Shown: positions 27,460 through 36,374 of the stretch, one piece after another
Layout: each line of letters opens with the position of its first letter
Position numbering within the stretch: position 1 is the first letter of the stretch
NCBI RefSeq assembly: GCF_937138205.1
Contig: NZ_CAKZOT010000057.1
Coordinates: 1-64,000, forward strand
Length of the DNA stretch: 64,000 nt
Source of the DNA: an uncultured Rhodospira sp.
GTDB lineage: Bacteria > Pseudomonadota > Alphaproteobacteria > Rhodospirillales > Rhodospirillaceae
Direction of reading: 5' to 3'
The notes under the pieces: generated by a model
What the model saw: only the letters and a program-made list of their open reading frames with translations
What the model was told of the DNA's origin: nothing
Databases searched by the model: none
Translations under genes and position numbers: made by a program

Positions 27460-28320
27460 CTACACCAACTCCAGCACCTCGATCCCGGCGGGCAGGTCGG
27501 CGCGGTCGAGGGTGACGGTGAAATCGGTGAAAGCCCTTGGGGTCTCCTTCGGGTCGTTCTGCTCGACCGTGATCCGCTCGAACAGCTTGTGGGCCGGGGC
27601 GTTGCCCAGCCTGCCGTCATGCCGGAAGACAATCAGCCGGCGGGTGGCCATCAAGCCCCGGGCGGCGGAGCGGTCGAAGTCGAACATGGTGCCCAGGGCC
27701 TCCCACAGCAGCGACAGGTCGCCGTCGGAAAAGCCGGTCCCGTTCGCGCCGTCGGCCAGATGCGGCGAGACGAAGCCGTGCGCCCGGTACAGGCCATAGG
27801 CGACGGTGGCCTTGCCGCCCATTTCGGTGCGGCCACCCTCGGCCGCGCGGGCCTCGGTCTCGCGGGCGACACGGGTGATGGTGTGATCGACCGGCAGCAC
27901 CCGGTTTTCCGAGCGGGCGAAGGTCATCTGCACGGGTCCGCGCACCTGGCCGGCGTTGAACTTCTTGGTCGACATCACGGCGCCGAAAGCGCGCACGTCG
28001 AAGAAGTTCTCGCACATGAAGCGACGGGCGGTTTCCTCGGAGGCCTTCTCGCCTTCCTTCAGCCCCTTGTAGGCGTCGGCCCGCTGGATCTGGAGCACCG
28101 AGCCCTCGCGAACGTAGATGGCGTTGGGCGGTGCGTCCTCATGCTTGATGCCGACGTAGTTGCGCACCTTGCGCTTCAGGGCCACGTCGGTGACCAGGCC
28201 GTGGCCGGTCTCGGGATCAACGCGCGGCAGGTTGCCGGCGTCCGGGTCGCCGTTGGGGTTGCCGTCCTTGACGTCAAACAGCAGCACGAAGTCATGGCGG
28301 TTCTGGATGGGGGTGGTCAT
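27460..28320 (-). CDS. cas7c: Type I-C Cascade backbone subunit Cas7 (Csd2)
   Basis: This 286-residue RAMP protein forms the crRNA-binding backbone of the I-C effector. The N-terminus (FVLLFDVKDGNPNGDPDAGN) is the typical Csd2 start, and VTDVALKRKVRNYV and the FDVRAFGAVM segment follow. It begins 3 bases after the cas8c stop, with a GGAGG ribosome-binding site inside the cas8c end, so the two are coupled. Confidence 0.96.
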   Translation of the reverse strand: MTTPIQNRHDFVLLFDVKDGNPNGDPDAGNLPRVDPETGHGLVTDVALKRKVRNYVGIKHEDAPPNAIYVREGSVLQIQRADAYKGLKEGEKASEETARRFMCENFFDVRAFGAVMSTKKFNAGQVRGPVQMTFARSENRVLPVDHTITRVARETEARAAEGGRTEMGGKATVAYGLYRAHGFVSPHLADGANGTGFSDGDLSLLWEALGTMFDFDRSAARGLMATRRLIVFRHDGRLGNAPAHKLFERITVEQNDPKETPRAFTDFTVTLDRADLPAGIEVLELV

Positions 28321-28323
28321 GGC

Positions 28324-28767
28324 TCAGGCCTCCGTCTCTTCGGTGTCGTCGTGGGGGTCGGAAAGGGCGTCCTCGGGCAGGGCGTCTTTCGCTGGCCAGA
28401 GCGCTGCCCTTTGGTGGTGATAGCCGAGGATGTAGCGCCCCTGGTCTTCAAGCGTCAGGGTGGCTGGGAAGCCGTCGTTCGCCGGTATTTTGTCGAGAAT
28501 GGAGTCGAACTCCTTTTCCCGCTTCCGAACAAACCCCGGCTTGCTATGGCGCAGTTTCTTGAGATGCGCGTCGCGCAGCTTCATGAGGTCCCTGACCACG
28601 GAACGCGGCGCGGTCATGACGGCTGAGAAGTACCGGTCCCGAATCGTGGCGTTGATGGACGCATCGGACCCCCTTGCCCTGACAGACTGGTATTGCACGT
28701 CCTCCAGCACAGCGAACAGGCGACCCAGCAGGTAGCCGGGGTTGGTGTTTTCGGGATCGAGGCTCAC
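28324..28767 (-). CDS. cas11c: Putative Cas11c small subunit, internal start in cas8c
   Basis: Inside cas8c and in the same frame, a GTG at 28767 is preceded by AAAGGAG with 6 bases of spacing. This is a better ribosome-binding site than most starts in the operon. Translation from here gives 147 residues beginning VSLDPENTNPGYLLGRLF, matching the position of the independently translated Cas11c known for type I-C effectors. An ATG at 28788 is an alternative but lacks a site. The internal product is inferred from the sequence and from known I-C biology. Confidence 0.6.
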   Translation of the reverse strand: MSLDPENTNPGYLLGRLFAVLEDVQYQSVRARGSDASINATIRDRYFSAVMTAPRSVVRDLMKLRDAHLKKLRHSKPGFVRKREKEFDSILDKIPANDGFPATLTLEDQGRYILGYHHQRAALWPAKDALPEDALSDPHDDTEETEA

Positions 28768-30189
28768 GGTGATCTCCTTTGCGGGCATGTCGGACAGGCG
28801 GGTGCGGCGGTTGAGGGATGCCTTGATGAGCGCGGCCCGCACGCGCGTGACGGACTGGCGGCGCTCCCCAGAGCGCGGGTCACGTTTTCCCTGCTCCGCG
28901 CGGCAACGCTCGACAACGCGTGCCAGCAGGGTTGCCGGATAGGGCGTTCCCTTGAGGATCGCGGTCATCATTTCGGCGGCGAGGGCCGGGCGCAGTCTTT
29001 TCGGACGAAGATTATCAATGTCATTGTCCTTAGATGCGGCAGCGAGCAACCGCCGCAGGCCCGGGGTTTCGGACGGACCGTCGAAGCCGTCGACGGTCAG
29101 GTCCTCGAAGTGTTGGGCGAACCGCTCCAGCAGGTCGCCCACCGTACCCTCGTGCCACAGCCGCACGGCCAGCCGCGCCGCGTTGGGGGCCAGGGCGAGC
29201 ACGTAATACGGCGTCGGGTCGTCGAAGGCCGGCGGGCGACCGCCGCGCCGGGCGCTGGTCAGGGCGGCGCGAACCGCGCTGCCGTCGGCTTCCGTCTGGA
29301 CCGCCGGGGGCCAGAACACCATGGGGATGTCGGCTTCCAGAGGTGTTGTCTCGGCGGCCCAGAAGACAAACGTGACCTCGCCCTCGACATGATGGTGGGT
29401 GTGGTTGTCTCGGCGGAGGAGTTGCTCCAAAGCCTTGACATAGGCGTCGGCAGTATGTCGTCCGACAGGGGCATTCAGCCCTTGCGTCCAGCCATGCGAC
29501 GTAAACGCATCTTCTTTGAACGAAACAAGTCGAACTCCCATGGACTGGGCTGTCCCCATTCCATAAATAGCAGGGTGTAGCCTAGCCAAGAACTCGCGGT
29601 GCCCCGTGACCAAGCATCGAACTTCGGTGTCGCTCTCGCCCTCTGCTTCGGCCAGGGCGGCGATGGCCTCGCGCACGGCGGGGCGCTCGCACACCAATCG
29701 GGCCTCGCCGGCGAGCTTGAAGGAGACGTTGGCGTTGGCCGCCGTGACCTCCGCCCACCGTGGGTTGGCGGTGAGATCTGAAAAGTCGCCCGCCTCCAGG
29801 AAGGCGCGCACGGCGTCGAGGCCGTCGTCGTCACCCACCGTCTCGGCCAGCGCGCGCAGGCGCTCCAGGAACGCGGCGTGACGCACCGGCACCTTGGCGG
29901 CCTGCTTGGCCTTAGCGCCGTCGCGCGGGATGCCGAAGACGTACTCGGGATTGTCCCAAAGAGCATTCGGAACGATTTGATCAGACGTTCGAGACACTCT
30001 GAAGGGGACCACAAATGGGGCGCCCCGCTTGCCGTCGCCGGTGGCGATCAAGGTCCGGTAGCGGCCATCCGGGTGAAGCTCGACGATCCAACGGATCTCG
30101 GCTTGTTGGAAGCCGAATGGCTGTATGGCACCTTTGGCGCCCTCGGCCAGCAGACGGTCGTAATAGGCGGTCAGGGCTTGCAGGATCAT
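28324..30189 (-). CDS. cas8c: Type I-C Cascade large subunit Cas8c (Csd1)
   Basis: This 621-residue protein is the large subunit that recognises the PAM and recruits Cas3. It starts MILQALTAYYDRLLAEG, typical of Csd1, and the length is normal. The ATG at 30189 overlaps the cas5c stop by 4 bases. The C-terminal ~150 residues (from PAKEITVSLDPENTNPGYLLG) correspond to the region from which Cas11c is translated separately in known I-C systems. The much longer upstream open frame is the shadow of cas5c. Confidence 0.95.
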   Translation of the reverse strand: MILQALTAYYDRLLAEGAKGAIQPFGFQQAEIRWIVELHPDGRYRTLIATGDGKRGAPFVVPFRVSRTSDQIVPNALWDNPEYVFGIPRDGAKAKQAAKVPVRHAAFLERLRALAETVGDDDGLDAVRAFLEAGDFSDLTANPRWAEVTAANANVSFKLAGEARLVCERPAVREAIAALAEAEGESDTEVRCLVTGHREFLARLHPAIYGMGTAQSMGVRLVSFKEDAFTSHGWTQGLNAPVGRHTADAYVKALEQLLRRDNHTHHHVEGEVTFVFWAAETTPLEADIPMVFWPPAVQTEADGSAVRAALTSARRGGRPPAFDDPTPYYVLALAPNAARLAVRLWHEGTVGDLLERFAQHFEDLTVDGFDGPSETPGLRRLLAAASKDNDIDNLRPKRLRPALAAEMMTAILKGTPYPATLLARVVERCRAEQGKRDPRSGERRQSVTRVRAALIKASLNRRTRLSDMPAKEITVSLDPENTNPGYLLGRLFAVLEDVQYQSVRARGSDASINATIRDRYFSAVMTAPRSVVRDLMKLRDAHLKKLRHSKPGFVRKREKEFDSILDKIPANDGFPATLTLEDQGRYILGYHHQRAALWPAKDALPEDALSDPHDDTEETEA

Positions 30190-30863
30190 CGCATCACCTC
30201 CGGCGCGTCGGGGCGCGGCACGGTCATGCGGCCGTTCTCCAGTTTCGCCTCGAAGAACAGGGGCGTGGGCGTCGGCCCCGCGTGGTCGATGTCGAGCAGC
30301 ATCCAGCCCAGATCCCGGGTCTCGGGGATGGGCGCGGGCGTGGCCTCGTCCACCGGCTCGAAGTCGGCGGCGAACTCGCGCGTGCCCAGATAGGGGCGGT
30401 GGAAGCACTGCCCGGCGGCGGCGCGGCGGCGGAACATCTCGTGGTACTTCTGAAGGCTGTCCCCGGCGCCGGCCCGGGGCGTCAGGTCGATGCGGGCGTG
30501 GATCACGTAATCCACGTTCTTCAGCAGGATCGCCGCGCGCTGTTGTCGGTCGGCCACCGTATCGATACCCAGTGCCGCCGTGCCGCCGCCCATGACCTTG
30601 CGGACGTTGGCCAGCGAGGCGCGGTGCCCCACCTCGTTGCGGCGCACGGTCTCGCGGGCGATGGGGGCCAGCACGTCGATACCCTCGACGATCCAGCGCA
30701 TCTGCGGCTTCCAAAGGATGGCCTCCAGGACGCCCCGCGCCGCCGACGGCGTGATGACGTCGTAGCTGACCCGCTCGGTCTTCATCTCCGGGCGTGAAAA
30801 GCAGGCGTTCCGCCCACGGACCCTGAGACTGAGAGGGGCCGAATGTCCTGATTCGTTCGGCAT
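30186..30863 (-). CDS. cas5c: Type I-C Cas5 (pre-crRNA endonuclease)
   Basis: This 225-residue RAMP protein processes pre-crRNA in type I-C systems, replacing Cas6, which is absent here. It shows the Cas5 start LSLRVRGRNACFSRPEMKTERVSYDVITPSAARGVLEAI and the G-rich segment near YLGTREFAADF. The ATG at 30863 has a strong AAGGAGG site; the in-frame extension to 30908 is not needed. It starts 22 bases after the cas3 stop. Confidence 0.95.
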   Translation of the reverse strand: MPNESGHSAPLSLRVRGRNACFSRPEMKTERVSYDVITPSAARGVLEAILWKPQMRWIVEGIDVLAPIARETVRRNEVGHRASLANVRKVMGGGTAALGIDTVADRQQRAAILLKNVDYVIHARIDLTPRAGAGDSLQKYHEMFRRRAAAGQCFHRPYLGTREFAADFEPVDEATPAPIPETRDLGWMLLDIDHAGPTPTPLFFEAKLENGRMTVPRPDAPEVMR

Positions 30864-30885
30864 GTTGCCTCCTTCACGTGCGTGC

Positions 30886-33072
30886 CTAATGGATGAGTGC
30901 CGCGTCACCCTCGAACCGCAGGCCGACCTCGGCGTCGTAGAAATCCGCGCGTTCCAGCACGATCAGGCCCTCCACCTCGGCCAAAGCACCGGCGTCCGAA
31001 AGGGCTTGATGCGCCTGACGGGTGACCGGCACGGTGAAGCGTTGTAGCCGACGCAGCAGGTCGCGCGACGGCCCGTCGCGGCGCAGGGTCTCGATCAGGT
31101 CCCTGCCGTCTCCGAAGGGCACGAGGACGGGAGTCTGACCGTCCTCGATCATCCGGAAGGCCTCGGCGGCGGATCGGAATTGGAACGCCAGGGGGTCGCC
31201 CTCGCGTCGCTGTTTGCCCATCCGCAGAAGCTTGCAGATGCCCGGATCGTCCAGGGCCTCCCCCTTGGCGAAGTACAAGTCCTGGAAAAAGCACTGGAAC
31301 GCCTCGGGATTCAGGGCCGCGGAACCTTGCTCGCGCAGGATCGGCTCCGCCGCCGCCGCCGCCTGTCCGAGATGCCCCTTCGGGGGTCGCGTTTCGGGCC
31401 TGAAAACGACGAAGCGGCCGAGCCCGTCCAGCTTCCCTTCCCGATTGCAGCGCCCGGCCGCCTGGGCGAGGCTGTCGAGCCCGGCCATGGCCCGGAACAC
31501 CGCCGGGAAATCGAGGTTGACCCCGGCCTCGATCAGGGAGGTGCTGACCACATGGATCGGCTTGCCGTCCTTCAGGCGCTGACACACGGCGTCGAGCAGC
31601 CCCGCGCGATGGGCCGCGCACTGCCAAGTGGACAGGTGGATCGTTCCGGCCGGCAGCCGCTCATGCAAGGCACGCGCATCGGCACGGGTGTTGACGATGG
31701 CCAGCGCTTGGCGTTCCTCCGCGATCTCCGCCGCCAGATCGTCCCACGACGTAACGTTCGGGCGCACCTCCATCCGCACCCGTTCCAGCACCGCGAACAG
31801 GCGCGGCGGGTCGGGGGCGATCTCGGTCGGCGTCGGCAGATCCGGGAACACCGCGCCCAGCGCCGGCTGGGTGGCCGTGCAAAGCACCACCGTGGCGCCA
31901 AAATGGCGCAACTGGTCGATCATCATGGTGATCGGCTTCAACAGGTGCGCCGGCAGCGCCTGCGCTTCGTCCAGGACGACCACGGAGCCGGCGATGTTGT
32001 GCAGCTTGCGGACCCGCGAGGTGCGGCTGGCGCACAGGGACTCGAACAACTGGACAGTGGTGGTGACAACCACGGGCGCGTCCCAGTTCTCCGACGCCAG
32101 TCGCGCCCGGGGCGAGACGTCGTCCGGGTCCAGGTTGCTGTGGTGCTCCAACACACCGTCCAGATTGCCGAAGGCCTTGCGGAAATCGTTAGCCGTCTGA
32201 TCGATGATGCTGGTAAAGGGCGCGGCATGGATCACCCGCCGCAGACCGTTCGCAAGGGCGTGGTCGAGGGCGAAGGTCAGGCCGGACAGGGTCTTGCCGC
32301 CGCCGGTCGGCACGGTGAGTGAGAACAGCCCCGGCGGATCAGTGGCCCGGGCGCGGCAGGCGGCCAGCACCTCGGCTCGCACGGCGTTGACCCGTCCGCT
32401 CGCGCCATCGAACCCTGACATATAAGCGTCCAGGCGCGCCTTGAGGGCGGTCAGCTCCGGCCAACCGGCGCGCGCACCGGCCCGCGCATCATCAAAGAAT
32501 TCTTCGGTGTCCAGGAAGTCGGCATCGAACAGGGCCGATGCCAGCATCCGGATCCAAAGCGCGGCATCGACGTCCGCAGGCGTCGAGAGAGACGCCGTCT
32601 GGTTCAGAATATCGCCAGGTGGCGCGGCGGCGCGCATCGCCTCCAGATGGCGGCGATCCGACAGGCGTTCATCGAGCCCGCGCCGGCCGCCGGCCGCGTT
32701 CCAGTCGGCCAGGCCGGCATGGTGACCGGCGATGACGTAGGCCAACAGGCGCCCGACATACGGACCGAGCTGTTCCATCTCCACCGCCCACTGCGCGCCG
32801 GCGGTGGAATGATCGACTCGACGCCGCCCGGACGGTGCGCTCTGGCCCTCCAGATGCGCGTGCGTGTCGGCGGCCCGGATCATCGCTTGAAAGTCGGCGG
32901 CATACTTGCCCAGGTCGTGCCACAGCCCCGCCAAGCGCGCCATATCCCCGGCGCCGAACGCGGCGGCGAAAGCGGCGGCCCGGTCTGCCGTACCCTTGAG
33001 GTGATCGGTCAGGCCGTGGGTGGCCCTGTCCGAGGCGCGCAGGTGCGCGATGGGTGATGACGTCTTGTTCAC
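30886..33072 (-). CDS. cas3: CRISPR-associated helicase/nuclease Cas3
   Basis: This 728-residue protein unwinds and degrades target DNA. The N-terminal HD nuclease has LWHDLGKYAADFQ near residue 50, VDHSTAG near 86 and GHHAGLADW near 116. The helicase follows, with motif I TVPTGGGKT near 250, the Walker B box DEAQ near 350, and CTATQPALG near 385. I chose GTG at 33072 because AGAGAGG lies 6 bases before it; TTG at 33078 abuts that site. It is the first gene of the cas operon. Confidence 0.95.
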   Translation of the reverse strand: MNKTSSPIAHLRASDRATHGLTDHLKGTADRAAAFAAAFGAGDMARLAGLWHDLGKYAADFQAMIRAADTHAHLEGQSAPSGRRRVDHSTAGAQWAVEMEQLGPYVGRLLAYVIAGHHAGLADWNAAGGRRGLDERLSDRRHLEAMRAAAPPGDILNQTASLSTPADVDAALWIRMLASALFDADFLDTEEFFDDARAGARAGWPELTALKARLDAYMSGFDGASGRVNAVRAEVLAACRARATDPPGLFSLTVPTGGGKTLSGLTFALDHALANGLRRVIHAAPFTSIIDQTANDFRKAFGNLDGVLEHHSNLDPDDVSPRARLASENWDAPVVVTTTVQLFESLCASRTSRVRKLHNIAGSVVVLDEAQALPAHLLKPITMMIDQLRHFGATVVLCTATQPALGAVFPDLPTPTEIAPDPPRLFAVLERVRMEVRPNVTSWDDLAAEIAEERQALAIVNTRADARALHERLPAGTIHLSTWQCAAHRAGLLDAVCQRLKDGKPIHVVSTSLIEAGVNLDFPAVFRAMAGLDSLAQAAGRCNREGKLDGLGRFVVFRPETRPPKGHLGQAAAAAEPILREQGSAALNPEAFQCFFQDLYFAKGEALDDPGICKLLRMGKQRREGDPLAFQFRSAAEAFRMIEDGQTPVLVPFGDGRDLIETLRRDGPSRDLLRRLQRFTVPVTRQAHQALSDAGALAEVEGLIVLERADFYDAEVGLRFEGDAALIH

Positions 33073-33233
33073 GATCAACCTCTCTCTTCAGCACGACGGG
33101 AGTGCCCTGGCTCGGGTCTTGTCGACATCGGATCGAGATCGCGCGAACGGTGTCGGCCGAACGTTCCGGATGGACAAGTCTGGACCGAGCGGCATTCTGC
33201 CGTATCCGGGGTGCCCAAACCGGTCACTCCGGG

Positions 33234-34220
33234 TTACGGCAGCGCCTTCCAGCTTCGGCGGTGGGGATGGGCCATGTCGGCCAATTCGGGCGGCGAAAGC
33301 ACCACCACCGCATCGCCCCAGGTGTACAGGTGCCAAGCCATCTCCAGCAGGCCGCCGGCGCGGAAGCGAACGATCAGGGATCCGTCCGGCTGATCCTCCA
33401 GCGTCTGGTCCGGGTGGAAGACGAAGGCCTTGGCTTCGGCGGCGGCCTCAGGGGCGAACCGCCACACCACATCAACGGGGTCTTCCTGGAACACCCCGAA
33501 GGCCCGGCGCGCGAATGCGCCCAGGTCGAAGTCAGGATCGCGTTCGGCCGGCTGGTCCAGCGGCTCGATGGCCGCGATGCGCGGCAAGCTGAAGGTCCGC
33601 ACGCCCTCGACCGCCGGCTCGCTCTGGCGGCCGACCAGATAATGCCGGTGACCGTGCAGCACACCATAGGGATGCACGATGCGCGCCGTCGGCGTCGGAT
33701 CGCGGCGCGAACCGTAGGTCAGGCGCACGGCGACCCCGGCTTTCAGTGCCTCGCGCAGGGTGGTCACGATCTCTGGGTTCAGGTAAGGGCGCGGTCCCGG
33801 GCGGCAGGCCAGCCCTTCGGCCTCCAGGAGGGCTTCCAGGTCCGGCTCGACCCGGCGTGCGTGCGCGATAGGCATGAGAGCCTTCAGCTTGGCCGCCAAC
33901 GCCGCCAGTGTGGCGGCCTCCACCGTGCGGTTCTGGTCCTCCATCAGGCGGACGGCGGATTCCAGCACGGCGAGGTCGTCGGCCGGCACGGACACCAGCC
34001 GGTCCAGCGTGCCCGGCGGGATGTGCCAACGTTTCTGACGGTCCTCACCCTCGGTCTCGACGGCCTGGGGAAAGACGCGCAACACCGCGTCCTTCATGCG
34101 CATGGCGGTGCGGCGGGCGACGCCGAATCGATCCTGGATCTGGCGCAGGGTGACGCCGGAACGCGCCGCCTGCATGTCCAGGGCCAGGGTCAGCAGGGTC
34201 TCGCCATTTTCATGGCGCAT
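33234..34220 (-). CDS. WYL-domain transcriptional regulator next to the cas operon
   Basis: This 328-residue protein has an N-terminal HTH (VTLRQIQDRFGVARRTAMRMKDAV), a central WYL domain (AVRLTYGSRRDPTPTARIVHPYGVLHGHRHYLVGR) and a C-terminal WCX-like extension. WYL regulators bind ligands or nucleic acid and several control CRISPR or other defence loci. It lies 161 bases upstream of cas3 on the same strand and may regulate that promoter. The start at 34220 gives the usual N-terminus; the longer frame upstream looks non-coding. Confidence 0.85.
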   Translation of the reverse strand: MRHENGETLLTLALDMQAARSGVTLRQIQDRFGVARRTAMRMKDAVLRVFPQAVETEGEDRQKRWHIPPGTLDRLVSVPADDLAVLESAVRLMEDQNRTVEAATLAALAAKLKALMPIAHARRVEPDLEALLEAEGLACRPGPRPYLNPEIVTTLREALKAGVAVRLTYGSRRDPTPTARIVHPYGVLHGHRHYLVGRQSEPAVEGVRTFSLPRIAAIEPLDQPAERDPDFDLGAFARRAFGVFQEDPVDVVWRFAPEAAAEAKAFVFHPDQTLEDQPDGSLIVRFRAGGLLEMAWHLYTWGDAVVVLSPPELADMAHPHRRSWKALP

Positions 34221-34330
34221 CGCGGTGGGGTCCTGGTGACGGCGTGGAACGGAAGGCGAACATGTGTGACCGTTTCTGACTCCCTCATGGACGCATATGA
34301 TGGGGATCGGGATATCGGGAGCCCCCGGAT

Positions 34331-34690
34331 ATGGAGTCCGCGCCCATGCCGAAGCCTTCGCGTATCGGCGCCCTGCTGCTGCCGGCCGGACACCTGTGGC
34401 TGCGGCGCCGGGACGGCATACTGGTGCTACCGCCCTGGCAAGGACGCCTGCGCGCGGCTTGGGTGACCGAGACTGGCACACCGCAGGCGTTCACGCAAAG
34501 GGTGGTTTTGTTCGACCGACGCGGTGTCTGGCTGTGGCCGTCGCCGCTGCTGCATGACGATGCGGAAGCAGGGGGCCACGCCGACTACGCCGCCTTCTTC
34601 GCGGCGATCCCTGTCGCGGCGCGGTTGCGCATGGCCGGGGAGGCCGTGGATGTCGATCCGGCTACGAGCACGATACCGGAGACCTCATAG
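34331..34690 (+). CDS. Hypothetical protein, 119 aa
   Basis: I do not recognise this small protein. It is rich in Trp, Leu and Arg in its first half, and VVLFDRRGVWLWPSPLL is a likely beta-sheet core. No signal peptide or membrane helix is visible. GGGAG precedes the ATG at 34331; ATG at 34346 is a second candidate. It is divergent from the WYL regulator gene, with 110 bases between starts, so it may share regulation with it. Confidence 0.5.
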   Translation: MESAPMPKPSRIGALLLPAGHLWLRRRDGILVLPPWQGRLRAAWVTETGTPQAFTQRVVLFDRRGVWLWPSPLLHDDAEAGGHADYAAFFAAIPVAARLRMAGEAVDVDPATSTIPETS

Positions 34691-34862
34691 AGTTTGGTGG
34701 GCCATAGGTTAACCAGGACCATCCCCAAGGCGGGTGAGGCGACGGTACCAATATGCCAGGACGGGGTCTGAAATTCAGGCATCCGACGGCACGGATCGGC
34801 TCAGAGGTCCGCCAAAACATCCCCCCGCCTGCTTCCCCCATGCTTCCCCGGGTTTCGCGCAC

Positions 34863-34900
34863 GAAAAAGGGCGCCCCCTGTTGGGTCTTTGGGGCGCCCT
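34863..34900 (-). terminator. Intrinsic terminator after tRNA-Gly
   Basis: AGGGCGCCCC and its exact complement form a 10-bp stem around 34868-34900. On the minus strand TTTTTCGT follows immediately. It lies 30 bases beyond the tRNA-Gly 3' end and is a textbook Rho-independent terminator for that transcript. Confidence 0.88.
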
Positions 34901-34929
34901 GCAAAGTCTTGATTTTGCTTCGGAAAAAC

Positions 34930-35004
34930 TGGAGCGGGCGATGAGATTCGAACTCACGACCCCAACCTTGGCAAGGTTGTGCTCTACCCCTGAGCTACGC
35001 CCGC
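34930..35004 (-). tRNA. tRNA-Gly (GCC anticodon)
   Basis: On the minus strand the cloverleaf is complete. The acceptor stem is GCGGGCG/CGCCCGC, the D arm is GCTCAGGGGTAGAGC, and the anticodon arm is CAACC-TTGCCAA-GGTTG with anticodon GCC. The variable loop is 5 nt, the T arm is GTGAGTTCGAATCTCAT, and the discriminator T is followed by an encoded CCA. It is 75 nt including CCA. Confidence 0.97.
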
Positions 35005-35080
35005 ATCCTGGGTCGGACACGCCGCCCGCCGGCCCCCACGAAACGCGACCGGGGACGGGCCGTGCCCGTCGAGGTGCGCG

Positions 35081-35108
35081 ACTATACTCGGCTGGCCGCC
35101 CAATGCAA
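35081..35108 (-). promoter_or_regulatory. Candidate promoter of tRNA-Gly
   Basis: On the minus strand TTGCAT and TATAGT are separated by 16 bases, about 77 bases upstream of the mature tRNA 5' end. Spacing and sequence suit a sigma-70-type promoter. Other promoters in the stretch cannot be excluded. Confidence 0.4.
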
Positions 35109-35399
35109 CAGGGAATTTTCGACCCGCGTCGGGGTCCTGCGCCGCCGCCCGCGCCGCTGCTCGCGCCGCCCCCTGCACACCCAGCCGGCGCACCCATCCC
35201 GCCGGCGCGGGCCGGGGCCGAGACCACTTGCCTCGCGCCCCCGTCCCGACCAAGTATGGGCGCAGGATCACGTCTTCGGCCGCTGCCGGGCGCGGTATCG
35301 CTCCGCATCGCCCCCGCCAACCGGCCCGGACACCACCAAGATACCAAACACCACTAAGACACCAACACGGGCAAGACACACAAAAAAACGGGACGCACC
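35109..35399. other. Intergenic stretch before the thioredoxin gene
   Basis: No convincing gene is seen between the tRNA-Gly promoter and the thioredoxin start. The last 70 bases are A-rich (repeated ACCAAACACCACTAAGACACC-like motifs) and probably form the leader of the thioredoxin mRNA. A ribosome-binding site is not obvious just before the ATG. Confidence 0.4.
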
Positions 35400-36320
35400 A
35401 TGGCACTGATTCTGGATGGCGAGAGCACCACCGTCGGCACCGCGGCCCCCGCGGCCGGCGGCGATCTCATTAAGGACGGCACCACCGAAAGCTTCATGGC
35501 CGACGTCATCGAGGCGTCGAACCACGTTCCGGTGGTGGTGGACTTCTGGGCGCCCTGGTGCGGCCCGTGCAAGACCCTCGGCCCGATGCTGGAGAAGCTG
35601 GTGCGGCAGATGGGCGGCGCCGTACGCATGGTCAAGATCAACGTCGACGAGAACCAGCAACTGGCGGCGCAGCTGCGCGTCCAGTCGGTTCCCACGGTGT
35701 ACGGCTTCCGCCAGGGCCGGCCGATCGATGCCTTCGCCGGTGCGTTGCCGGAAAGCCAGATCAAACAGTTCCTGAAGACCCTGACCCACGGCGCGACCAA
35801 TACCGTCGACGCCCTGCTGGAGCAGGCGCGCGAAGCGATGGACGGCGGCGACTTCGAGGGCGCCCTGGGGCTGTACCAGCAGGTCCTGCAAGCCGACCAG
35901 GGCAACACGAAAGCGATCGCCGGCTATCTGCGCGCCCTGGTCGGCAACGGCCAGTCCGGCGACGCGGCCCAGATCCTCGCCCAGTTGCCCGCCGAACTGC
36001 TGGCGGATCCGGACATCGCCGCGGCCAAGACCAAGCTGGAGCTGTCCCAGGAGAGCGCCGGACCGGTGACCGACCTGAAGGCACGGGTCGAGGCCGACCC
36101 CGACGACCACCAGGCGCGCTATGACCTGGCCAACGCGCTCTATGCCGCCGACCGCACCGAGGAAGCGGTCGATGAACTGCTAGAGCTGTTCCGCCGCGAC
36201 CGGGCCTGGAACGAGGACGCGGCGCGTCAGCGCCTGTTGAAGATCTTCGAGGCCCTGGGTCCCGGTCATCCGGTGGCCGCCAAGGGCCGGCGCCGCCTGT
36301 CGGCGCTGATTTTTGCCTGA
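35400..36320 (+). CDS. Thioredoxin-TPR fusion, CnoX/YbbN-like
   Basis: This 306-residue protein joins an N-terminal thioredoxin domain (FWAPWCGPCK near residue 53, cis-Pro segment SVPTVYGF) to C-terminal TPR repeats from about residue 135 to 300. This is the architecture of CnoX (YbbN), a holdase that protects proteins from chlorine stress and passes them to GroEL/DnaK. Unlike E. coli CnoX, which lacks the classic CxxC pair, this one keeps CGPC, as many alphaproteobacterial versions do, so it may also be a redox enzyme. Confidence 0.9.
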   Translation: MALILDGESTTVGTAAPAAGGDLIKDGTTESFMADVIEASNHVPVVVDFWAPWCGPCKTLGPMLEKLVRQMGGAVRMVKINVDENQQLAAQLRVQSVPTVYGFRQGRPIDAFAGALPESQIKQFLKTLTHGATNTVDALLEQAREAMDGGDFEGALGLYQQVLQADQGNTKAIAGYLRALVGNGQSGDAAQILAQLPAELLADPDIAAAKTKLELSQESAGPVTDLKARVEADPDDHQARYDLANALYAADRTEEAVDELLELFRRDRAWNEDAARQRLLKIFEALGPGHPVAAKGRRRLSALIFA

Positions 36321-36359
36321 CCCCTTCACGCCTGACCCCTTCACGCCTGACCCCTTCAC
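36315..36359. repeat. Three tandem copies of a 15-bp unit
   Basis: GCCTGACCCCTTCAC occurs three times head to tail, and the first copy contains the stop codon of the thioredoxin gene. The repeat fills the gap before the Lon-domain gene. It looks like replication slippage; no function is apparent. Confidence 0.9.
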
Positions 36360-36374
36360 GAAAGACCCCACGGC

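Noticed and set aside
35062-35409. 115-codon frame upstream of the thioredoxin gene
   Set aside because: Arg/Pro/Thr low-complexity translation overlapping the tRNA promoter and the thioredoxin start; not credible.
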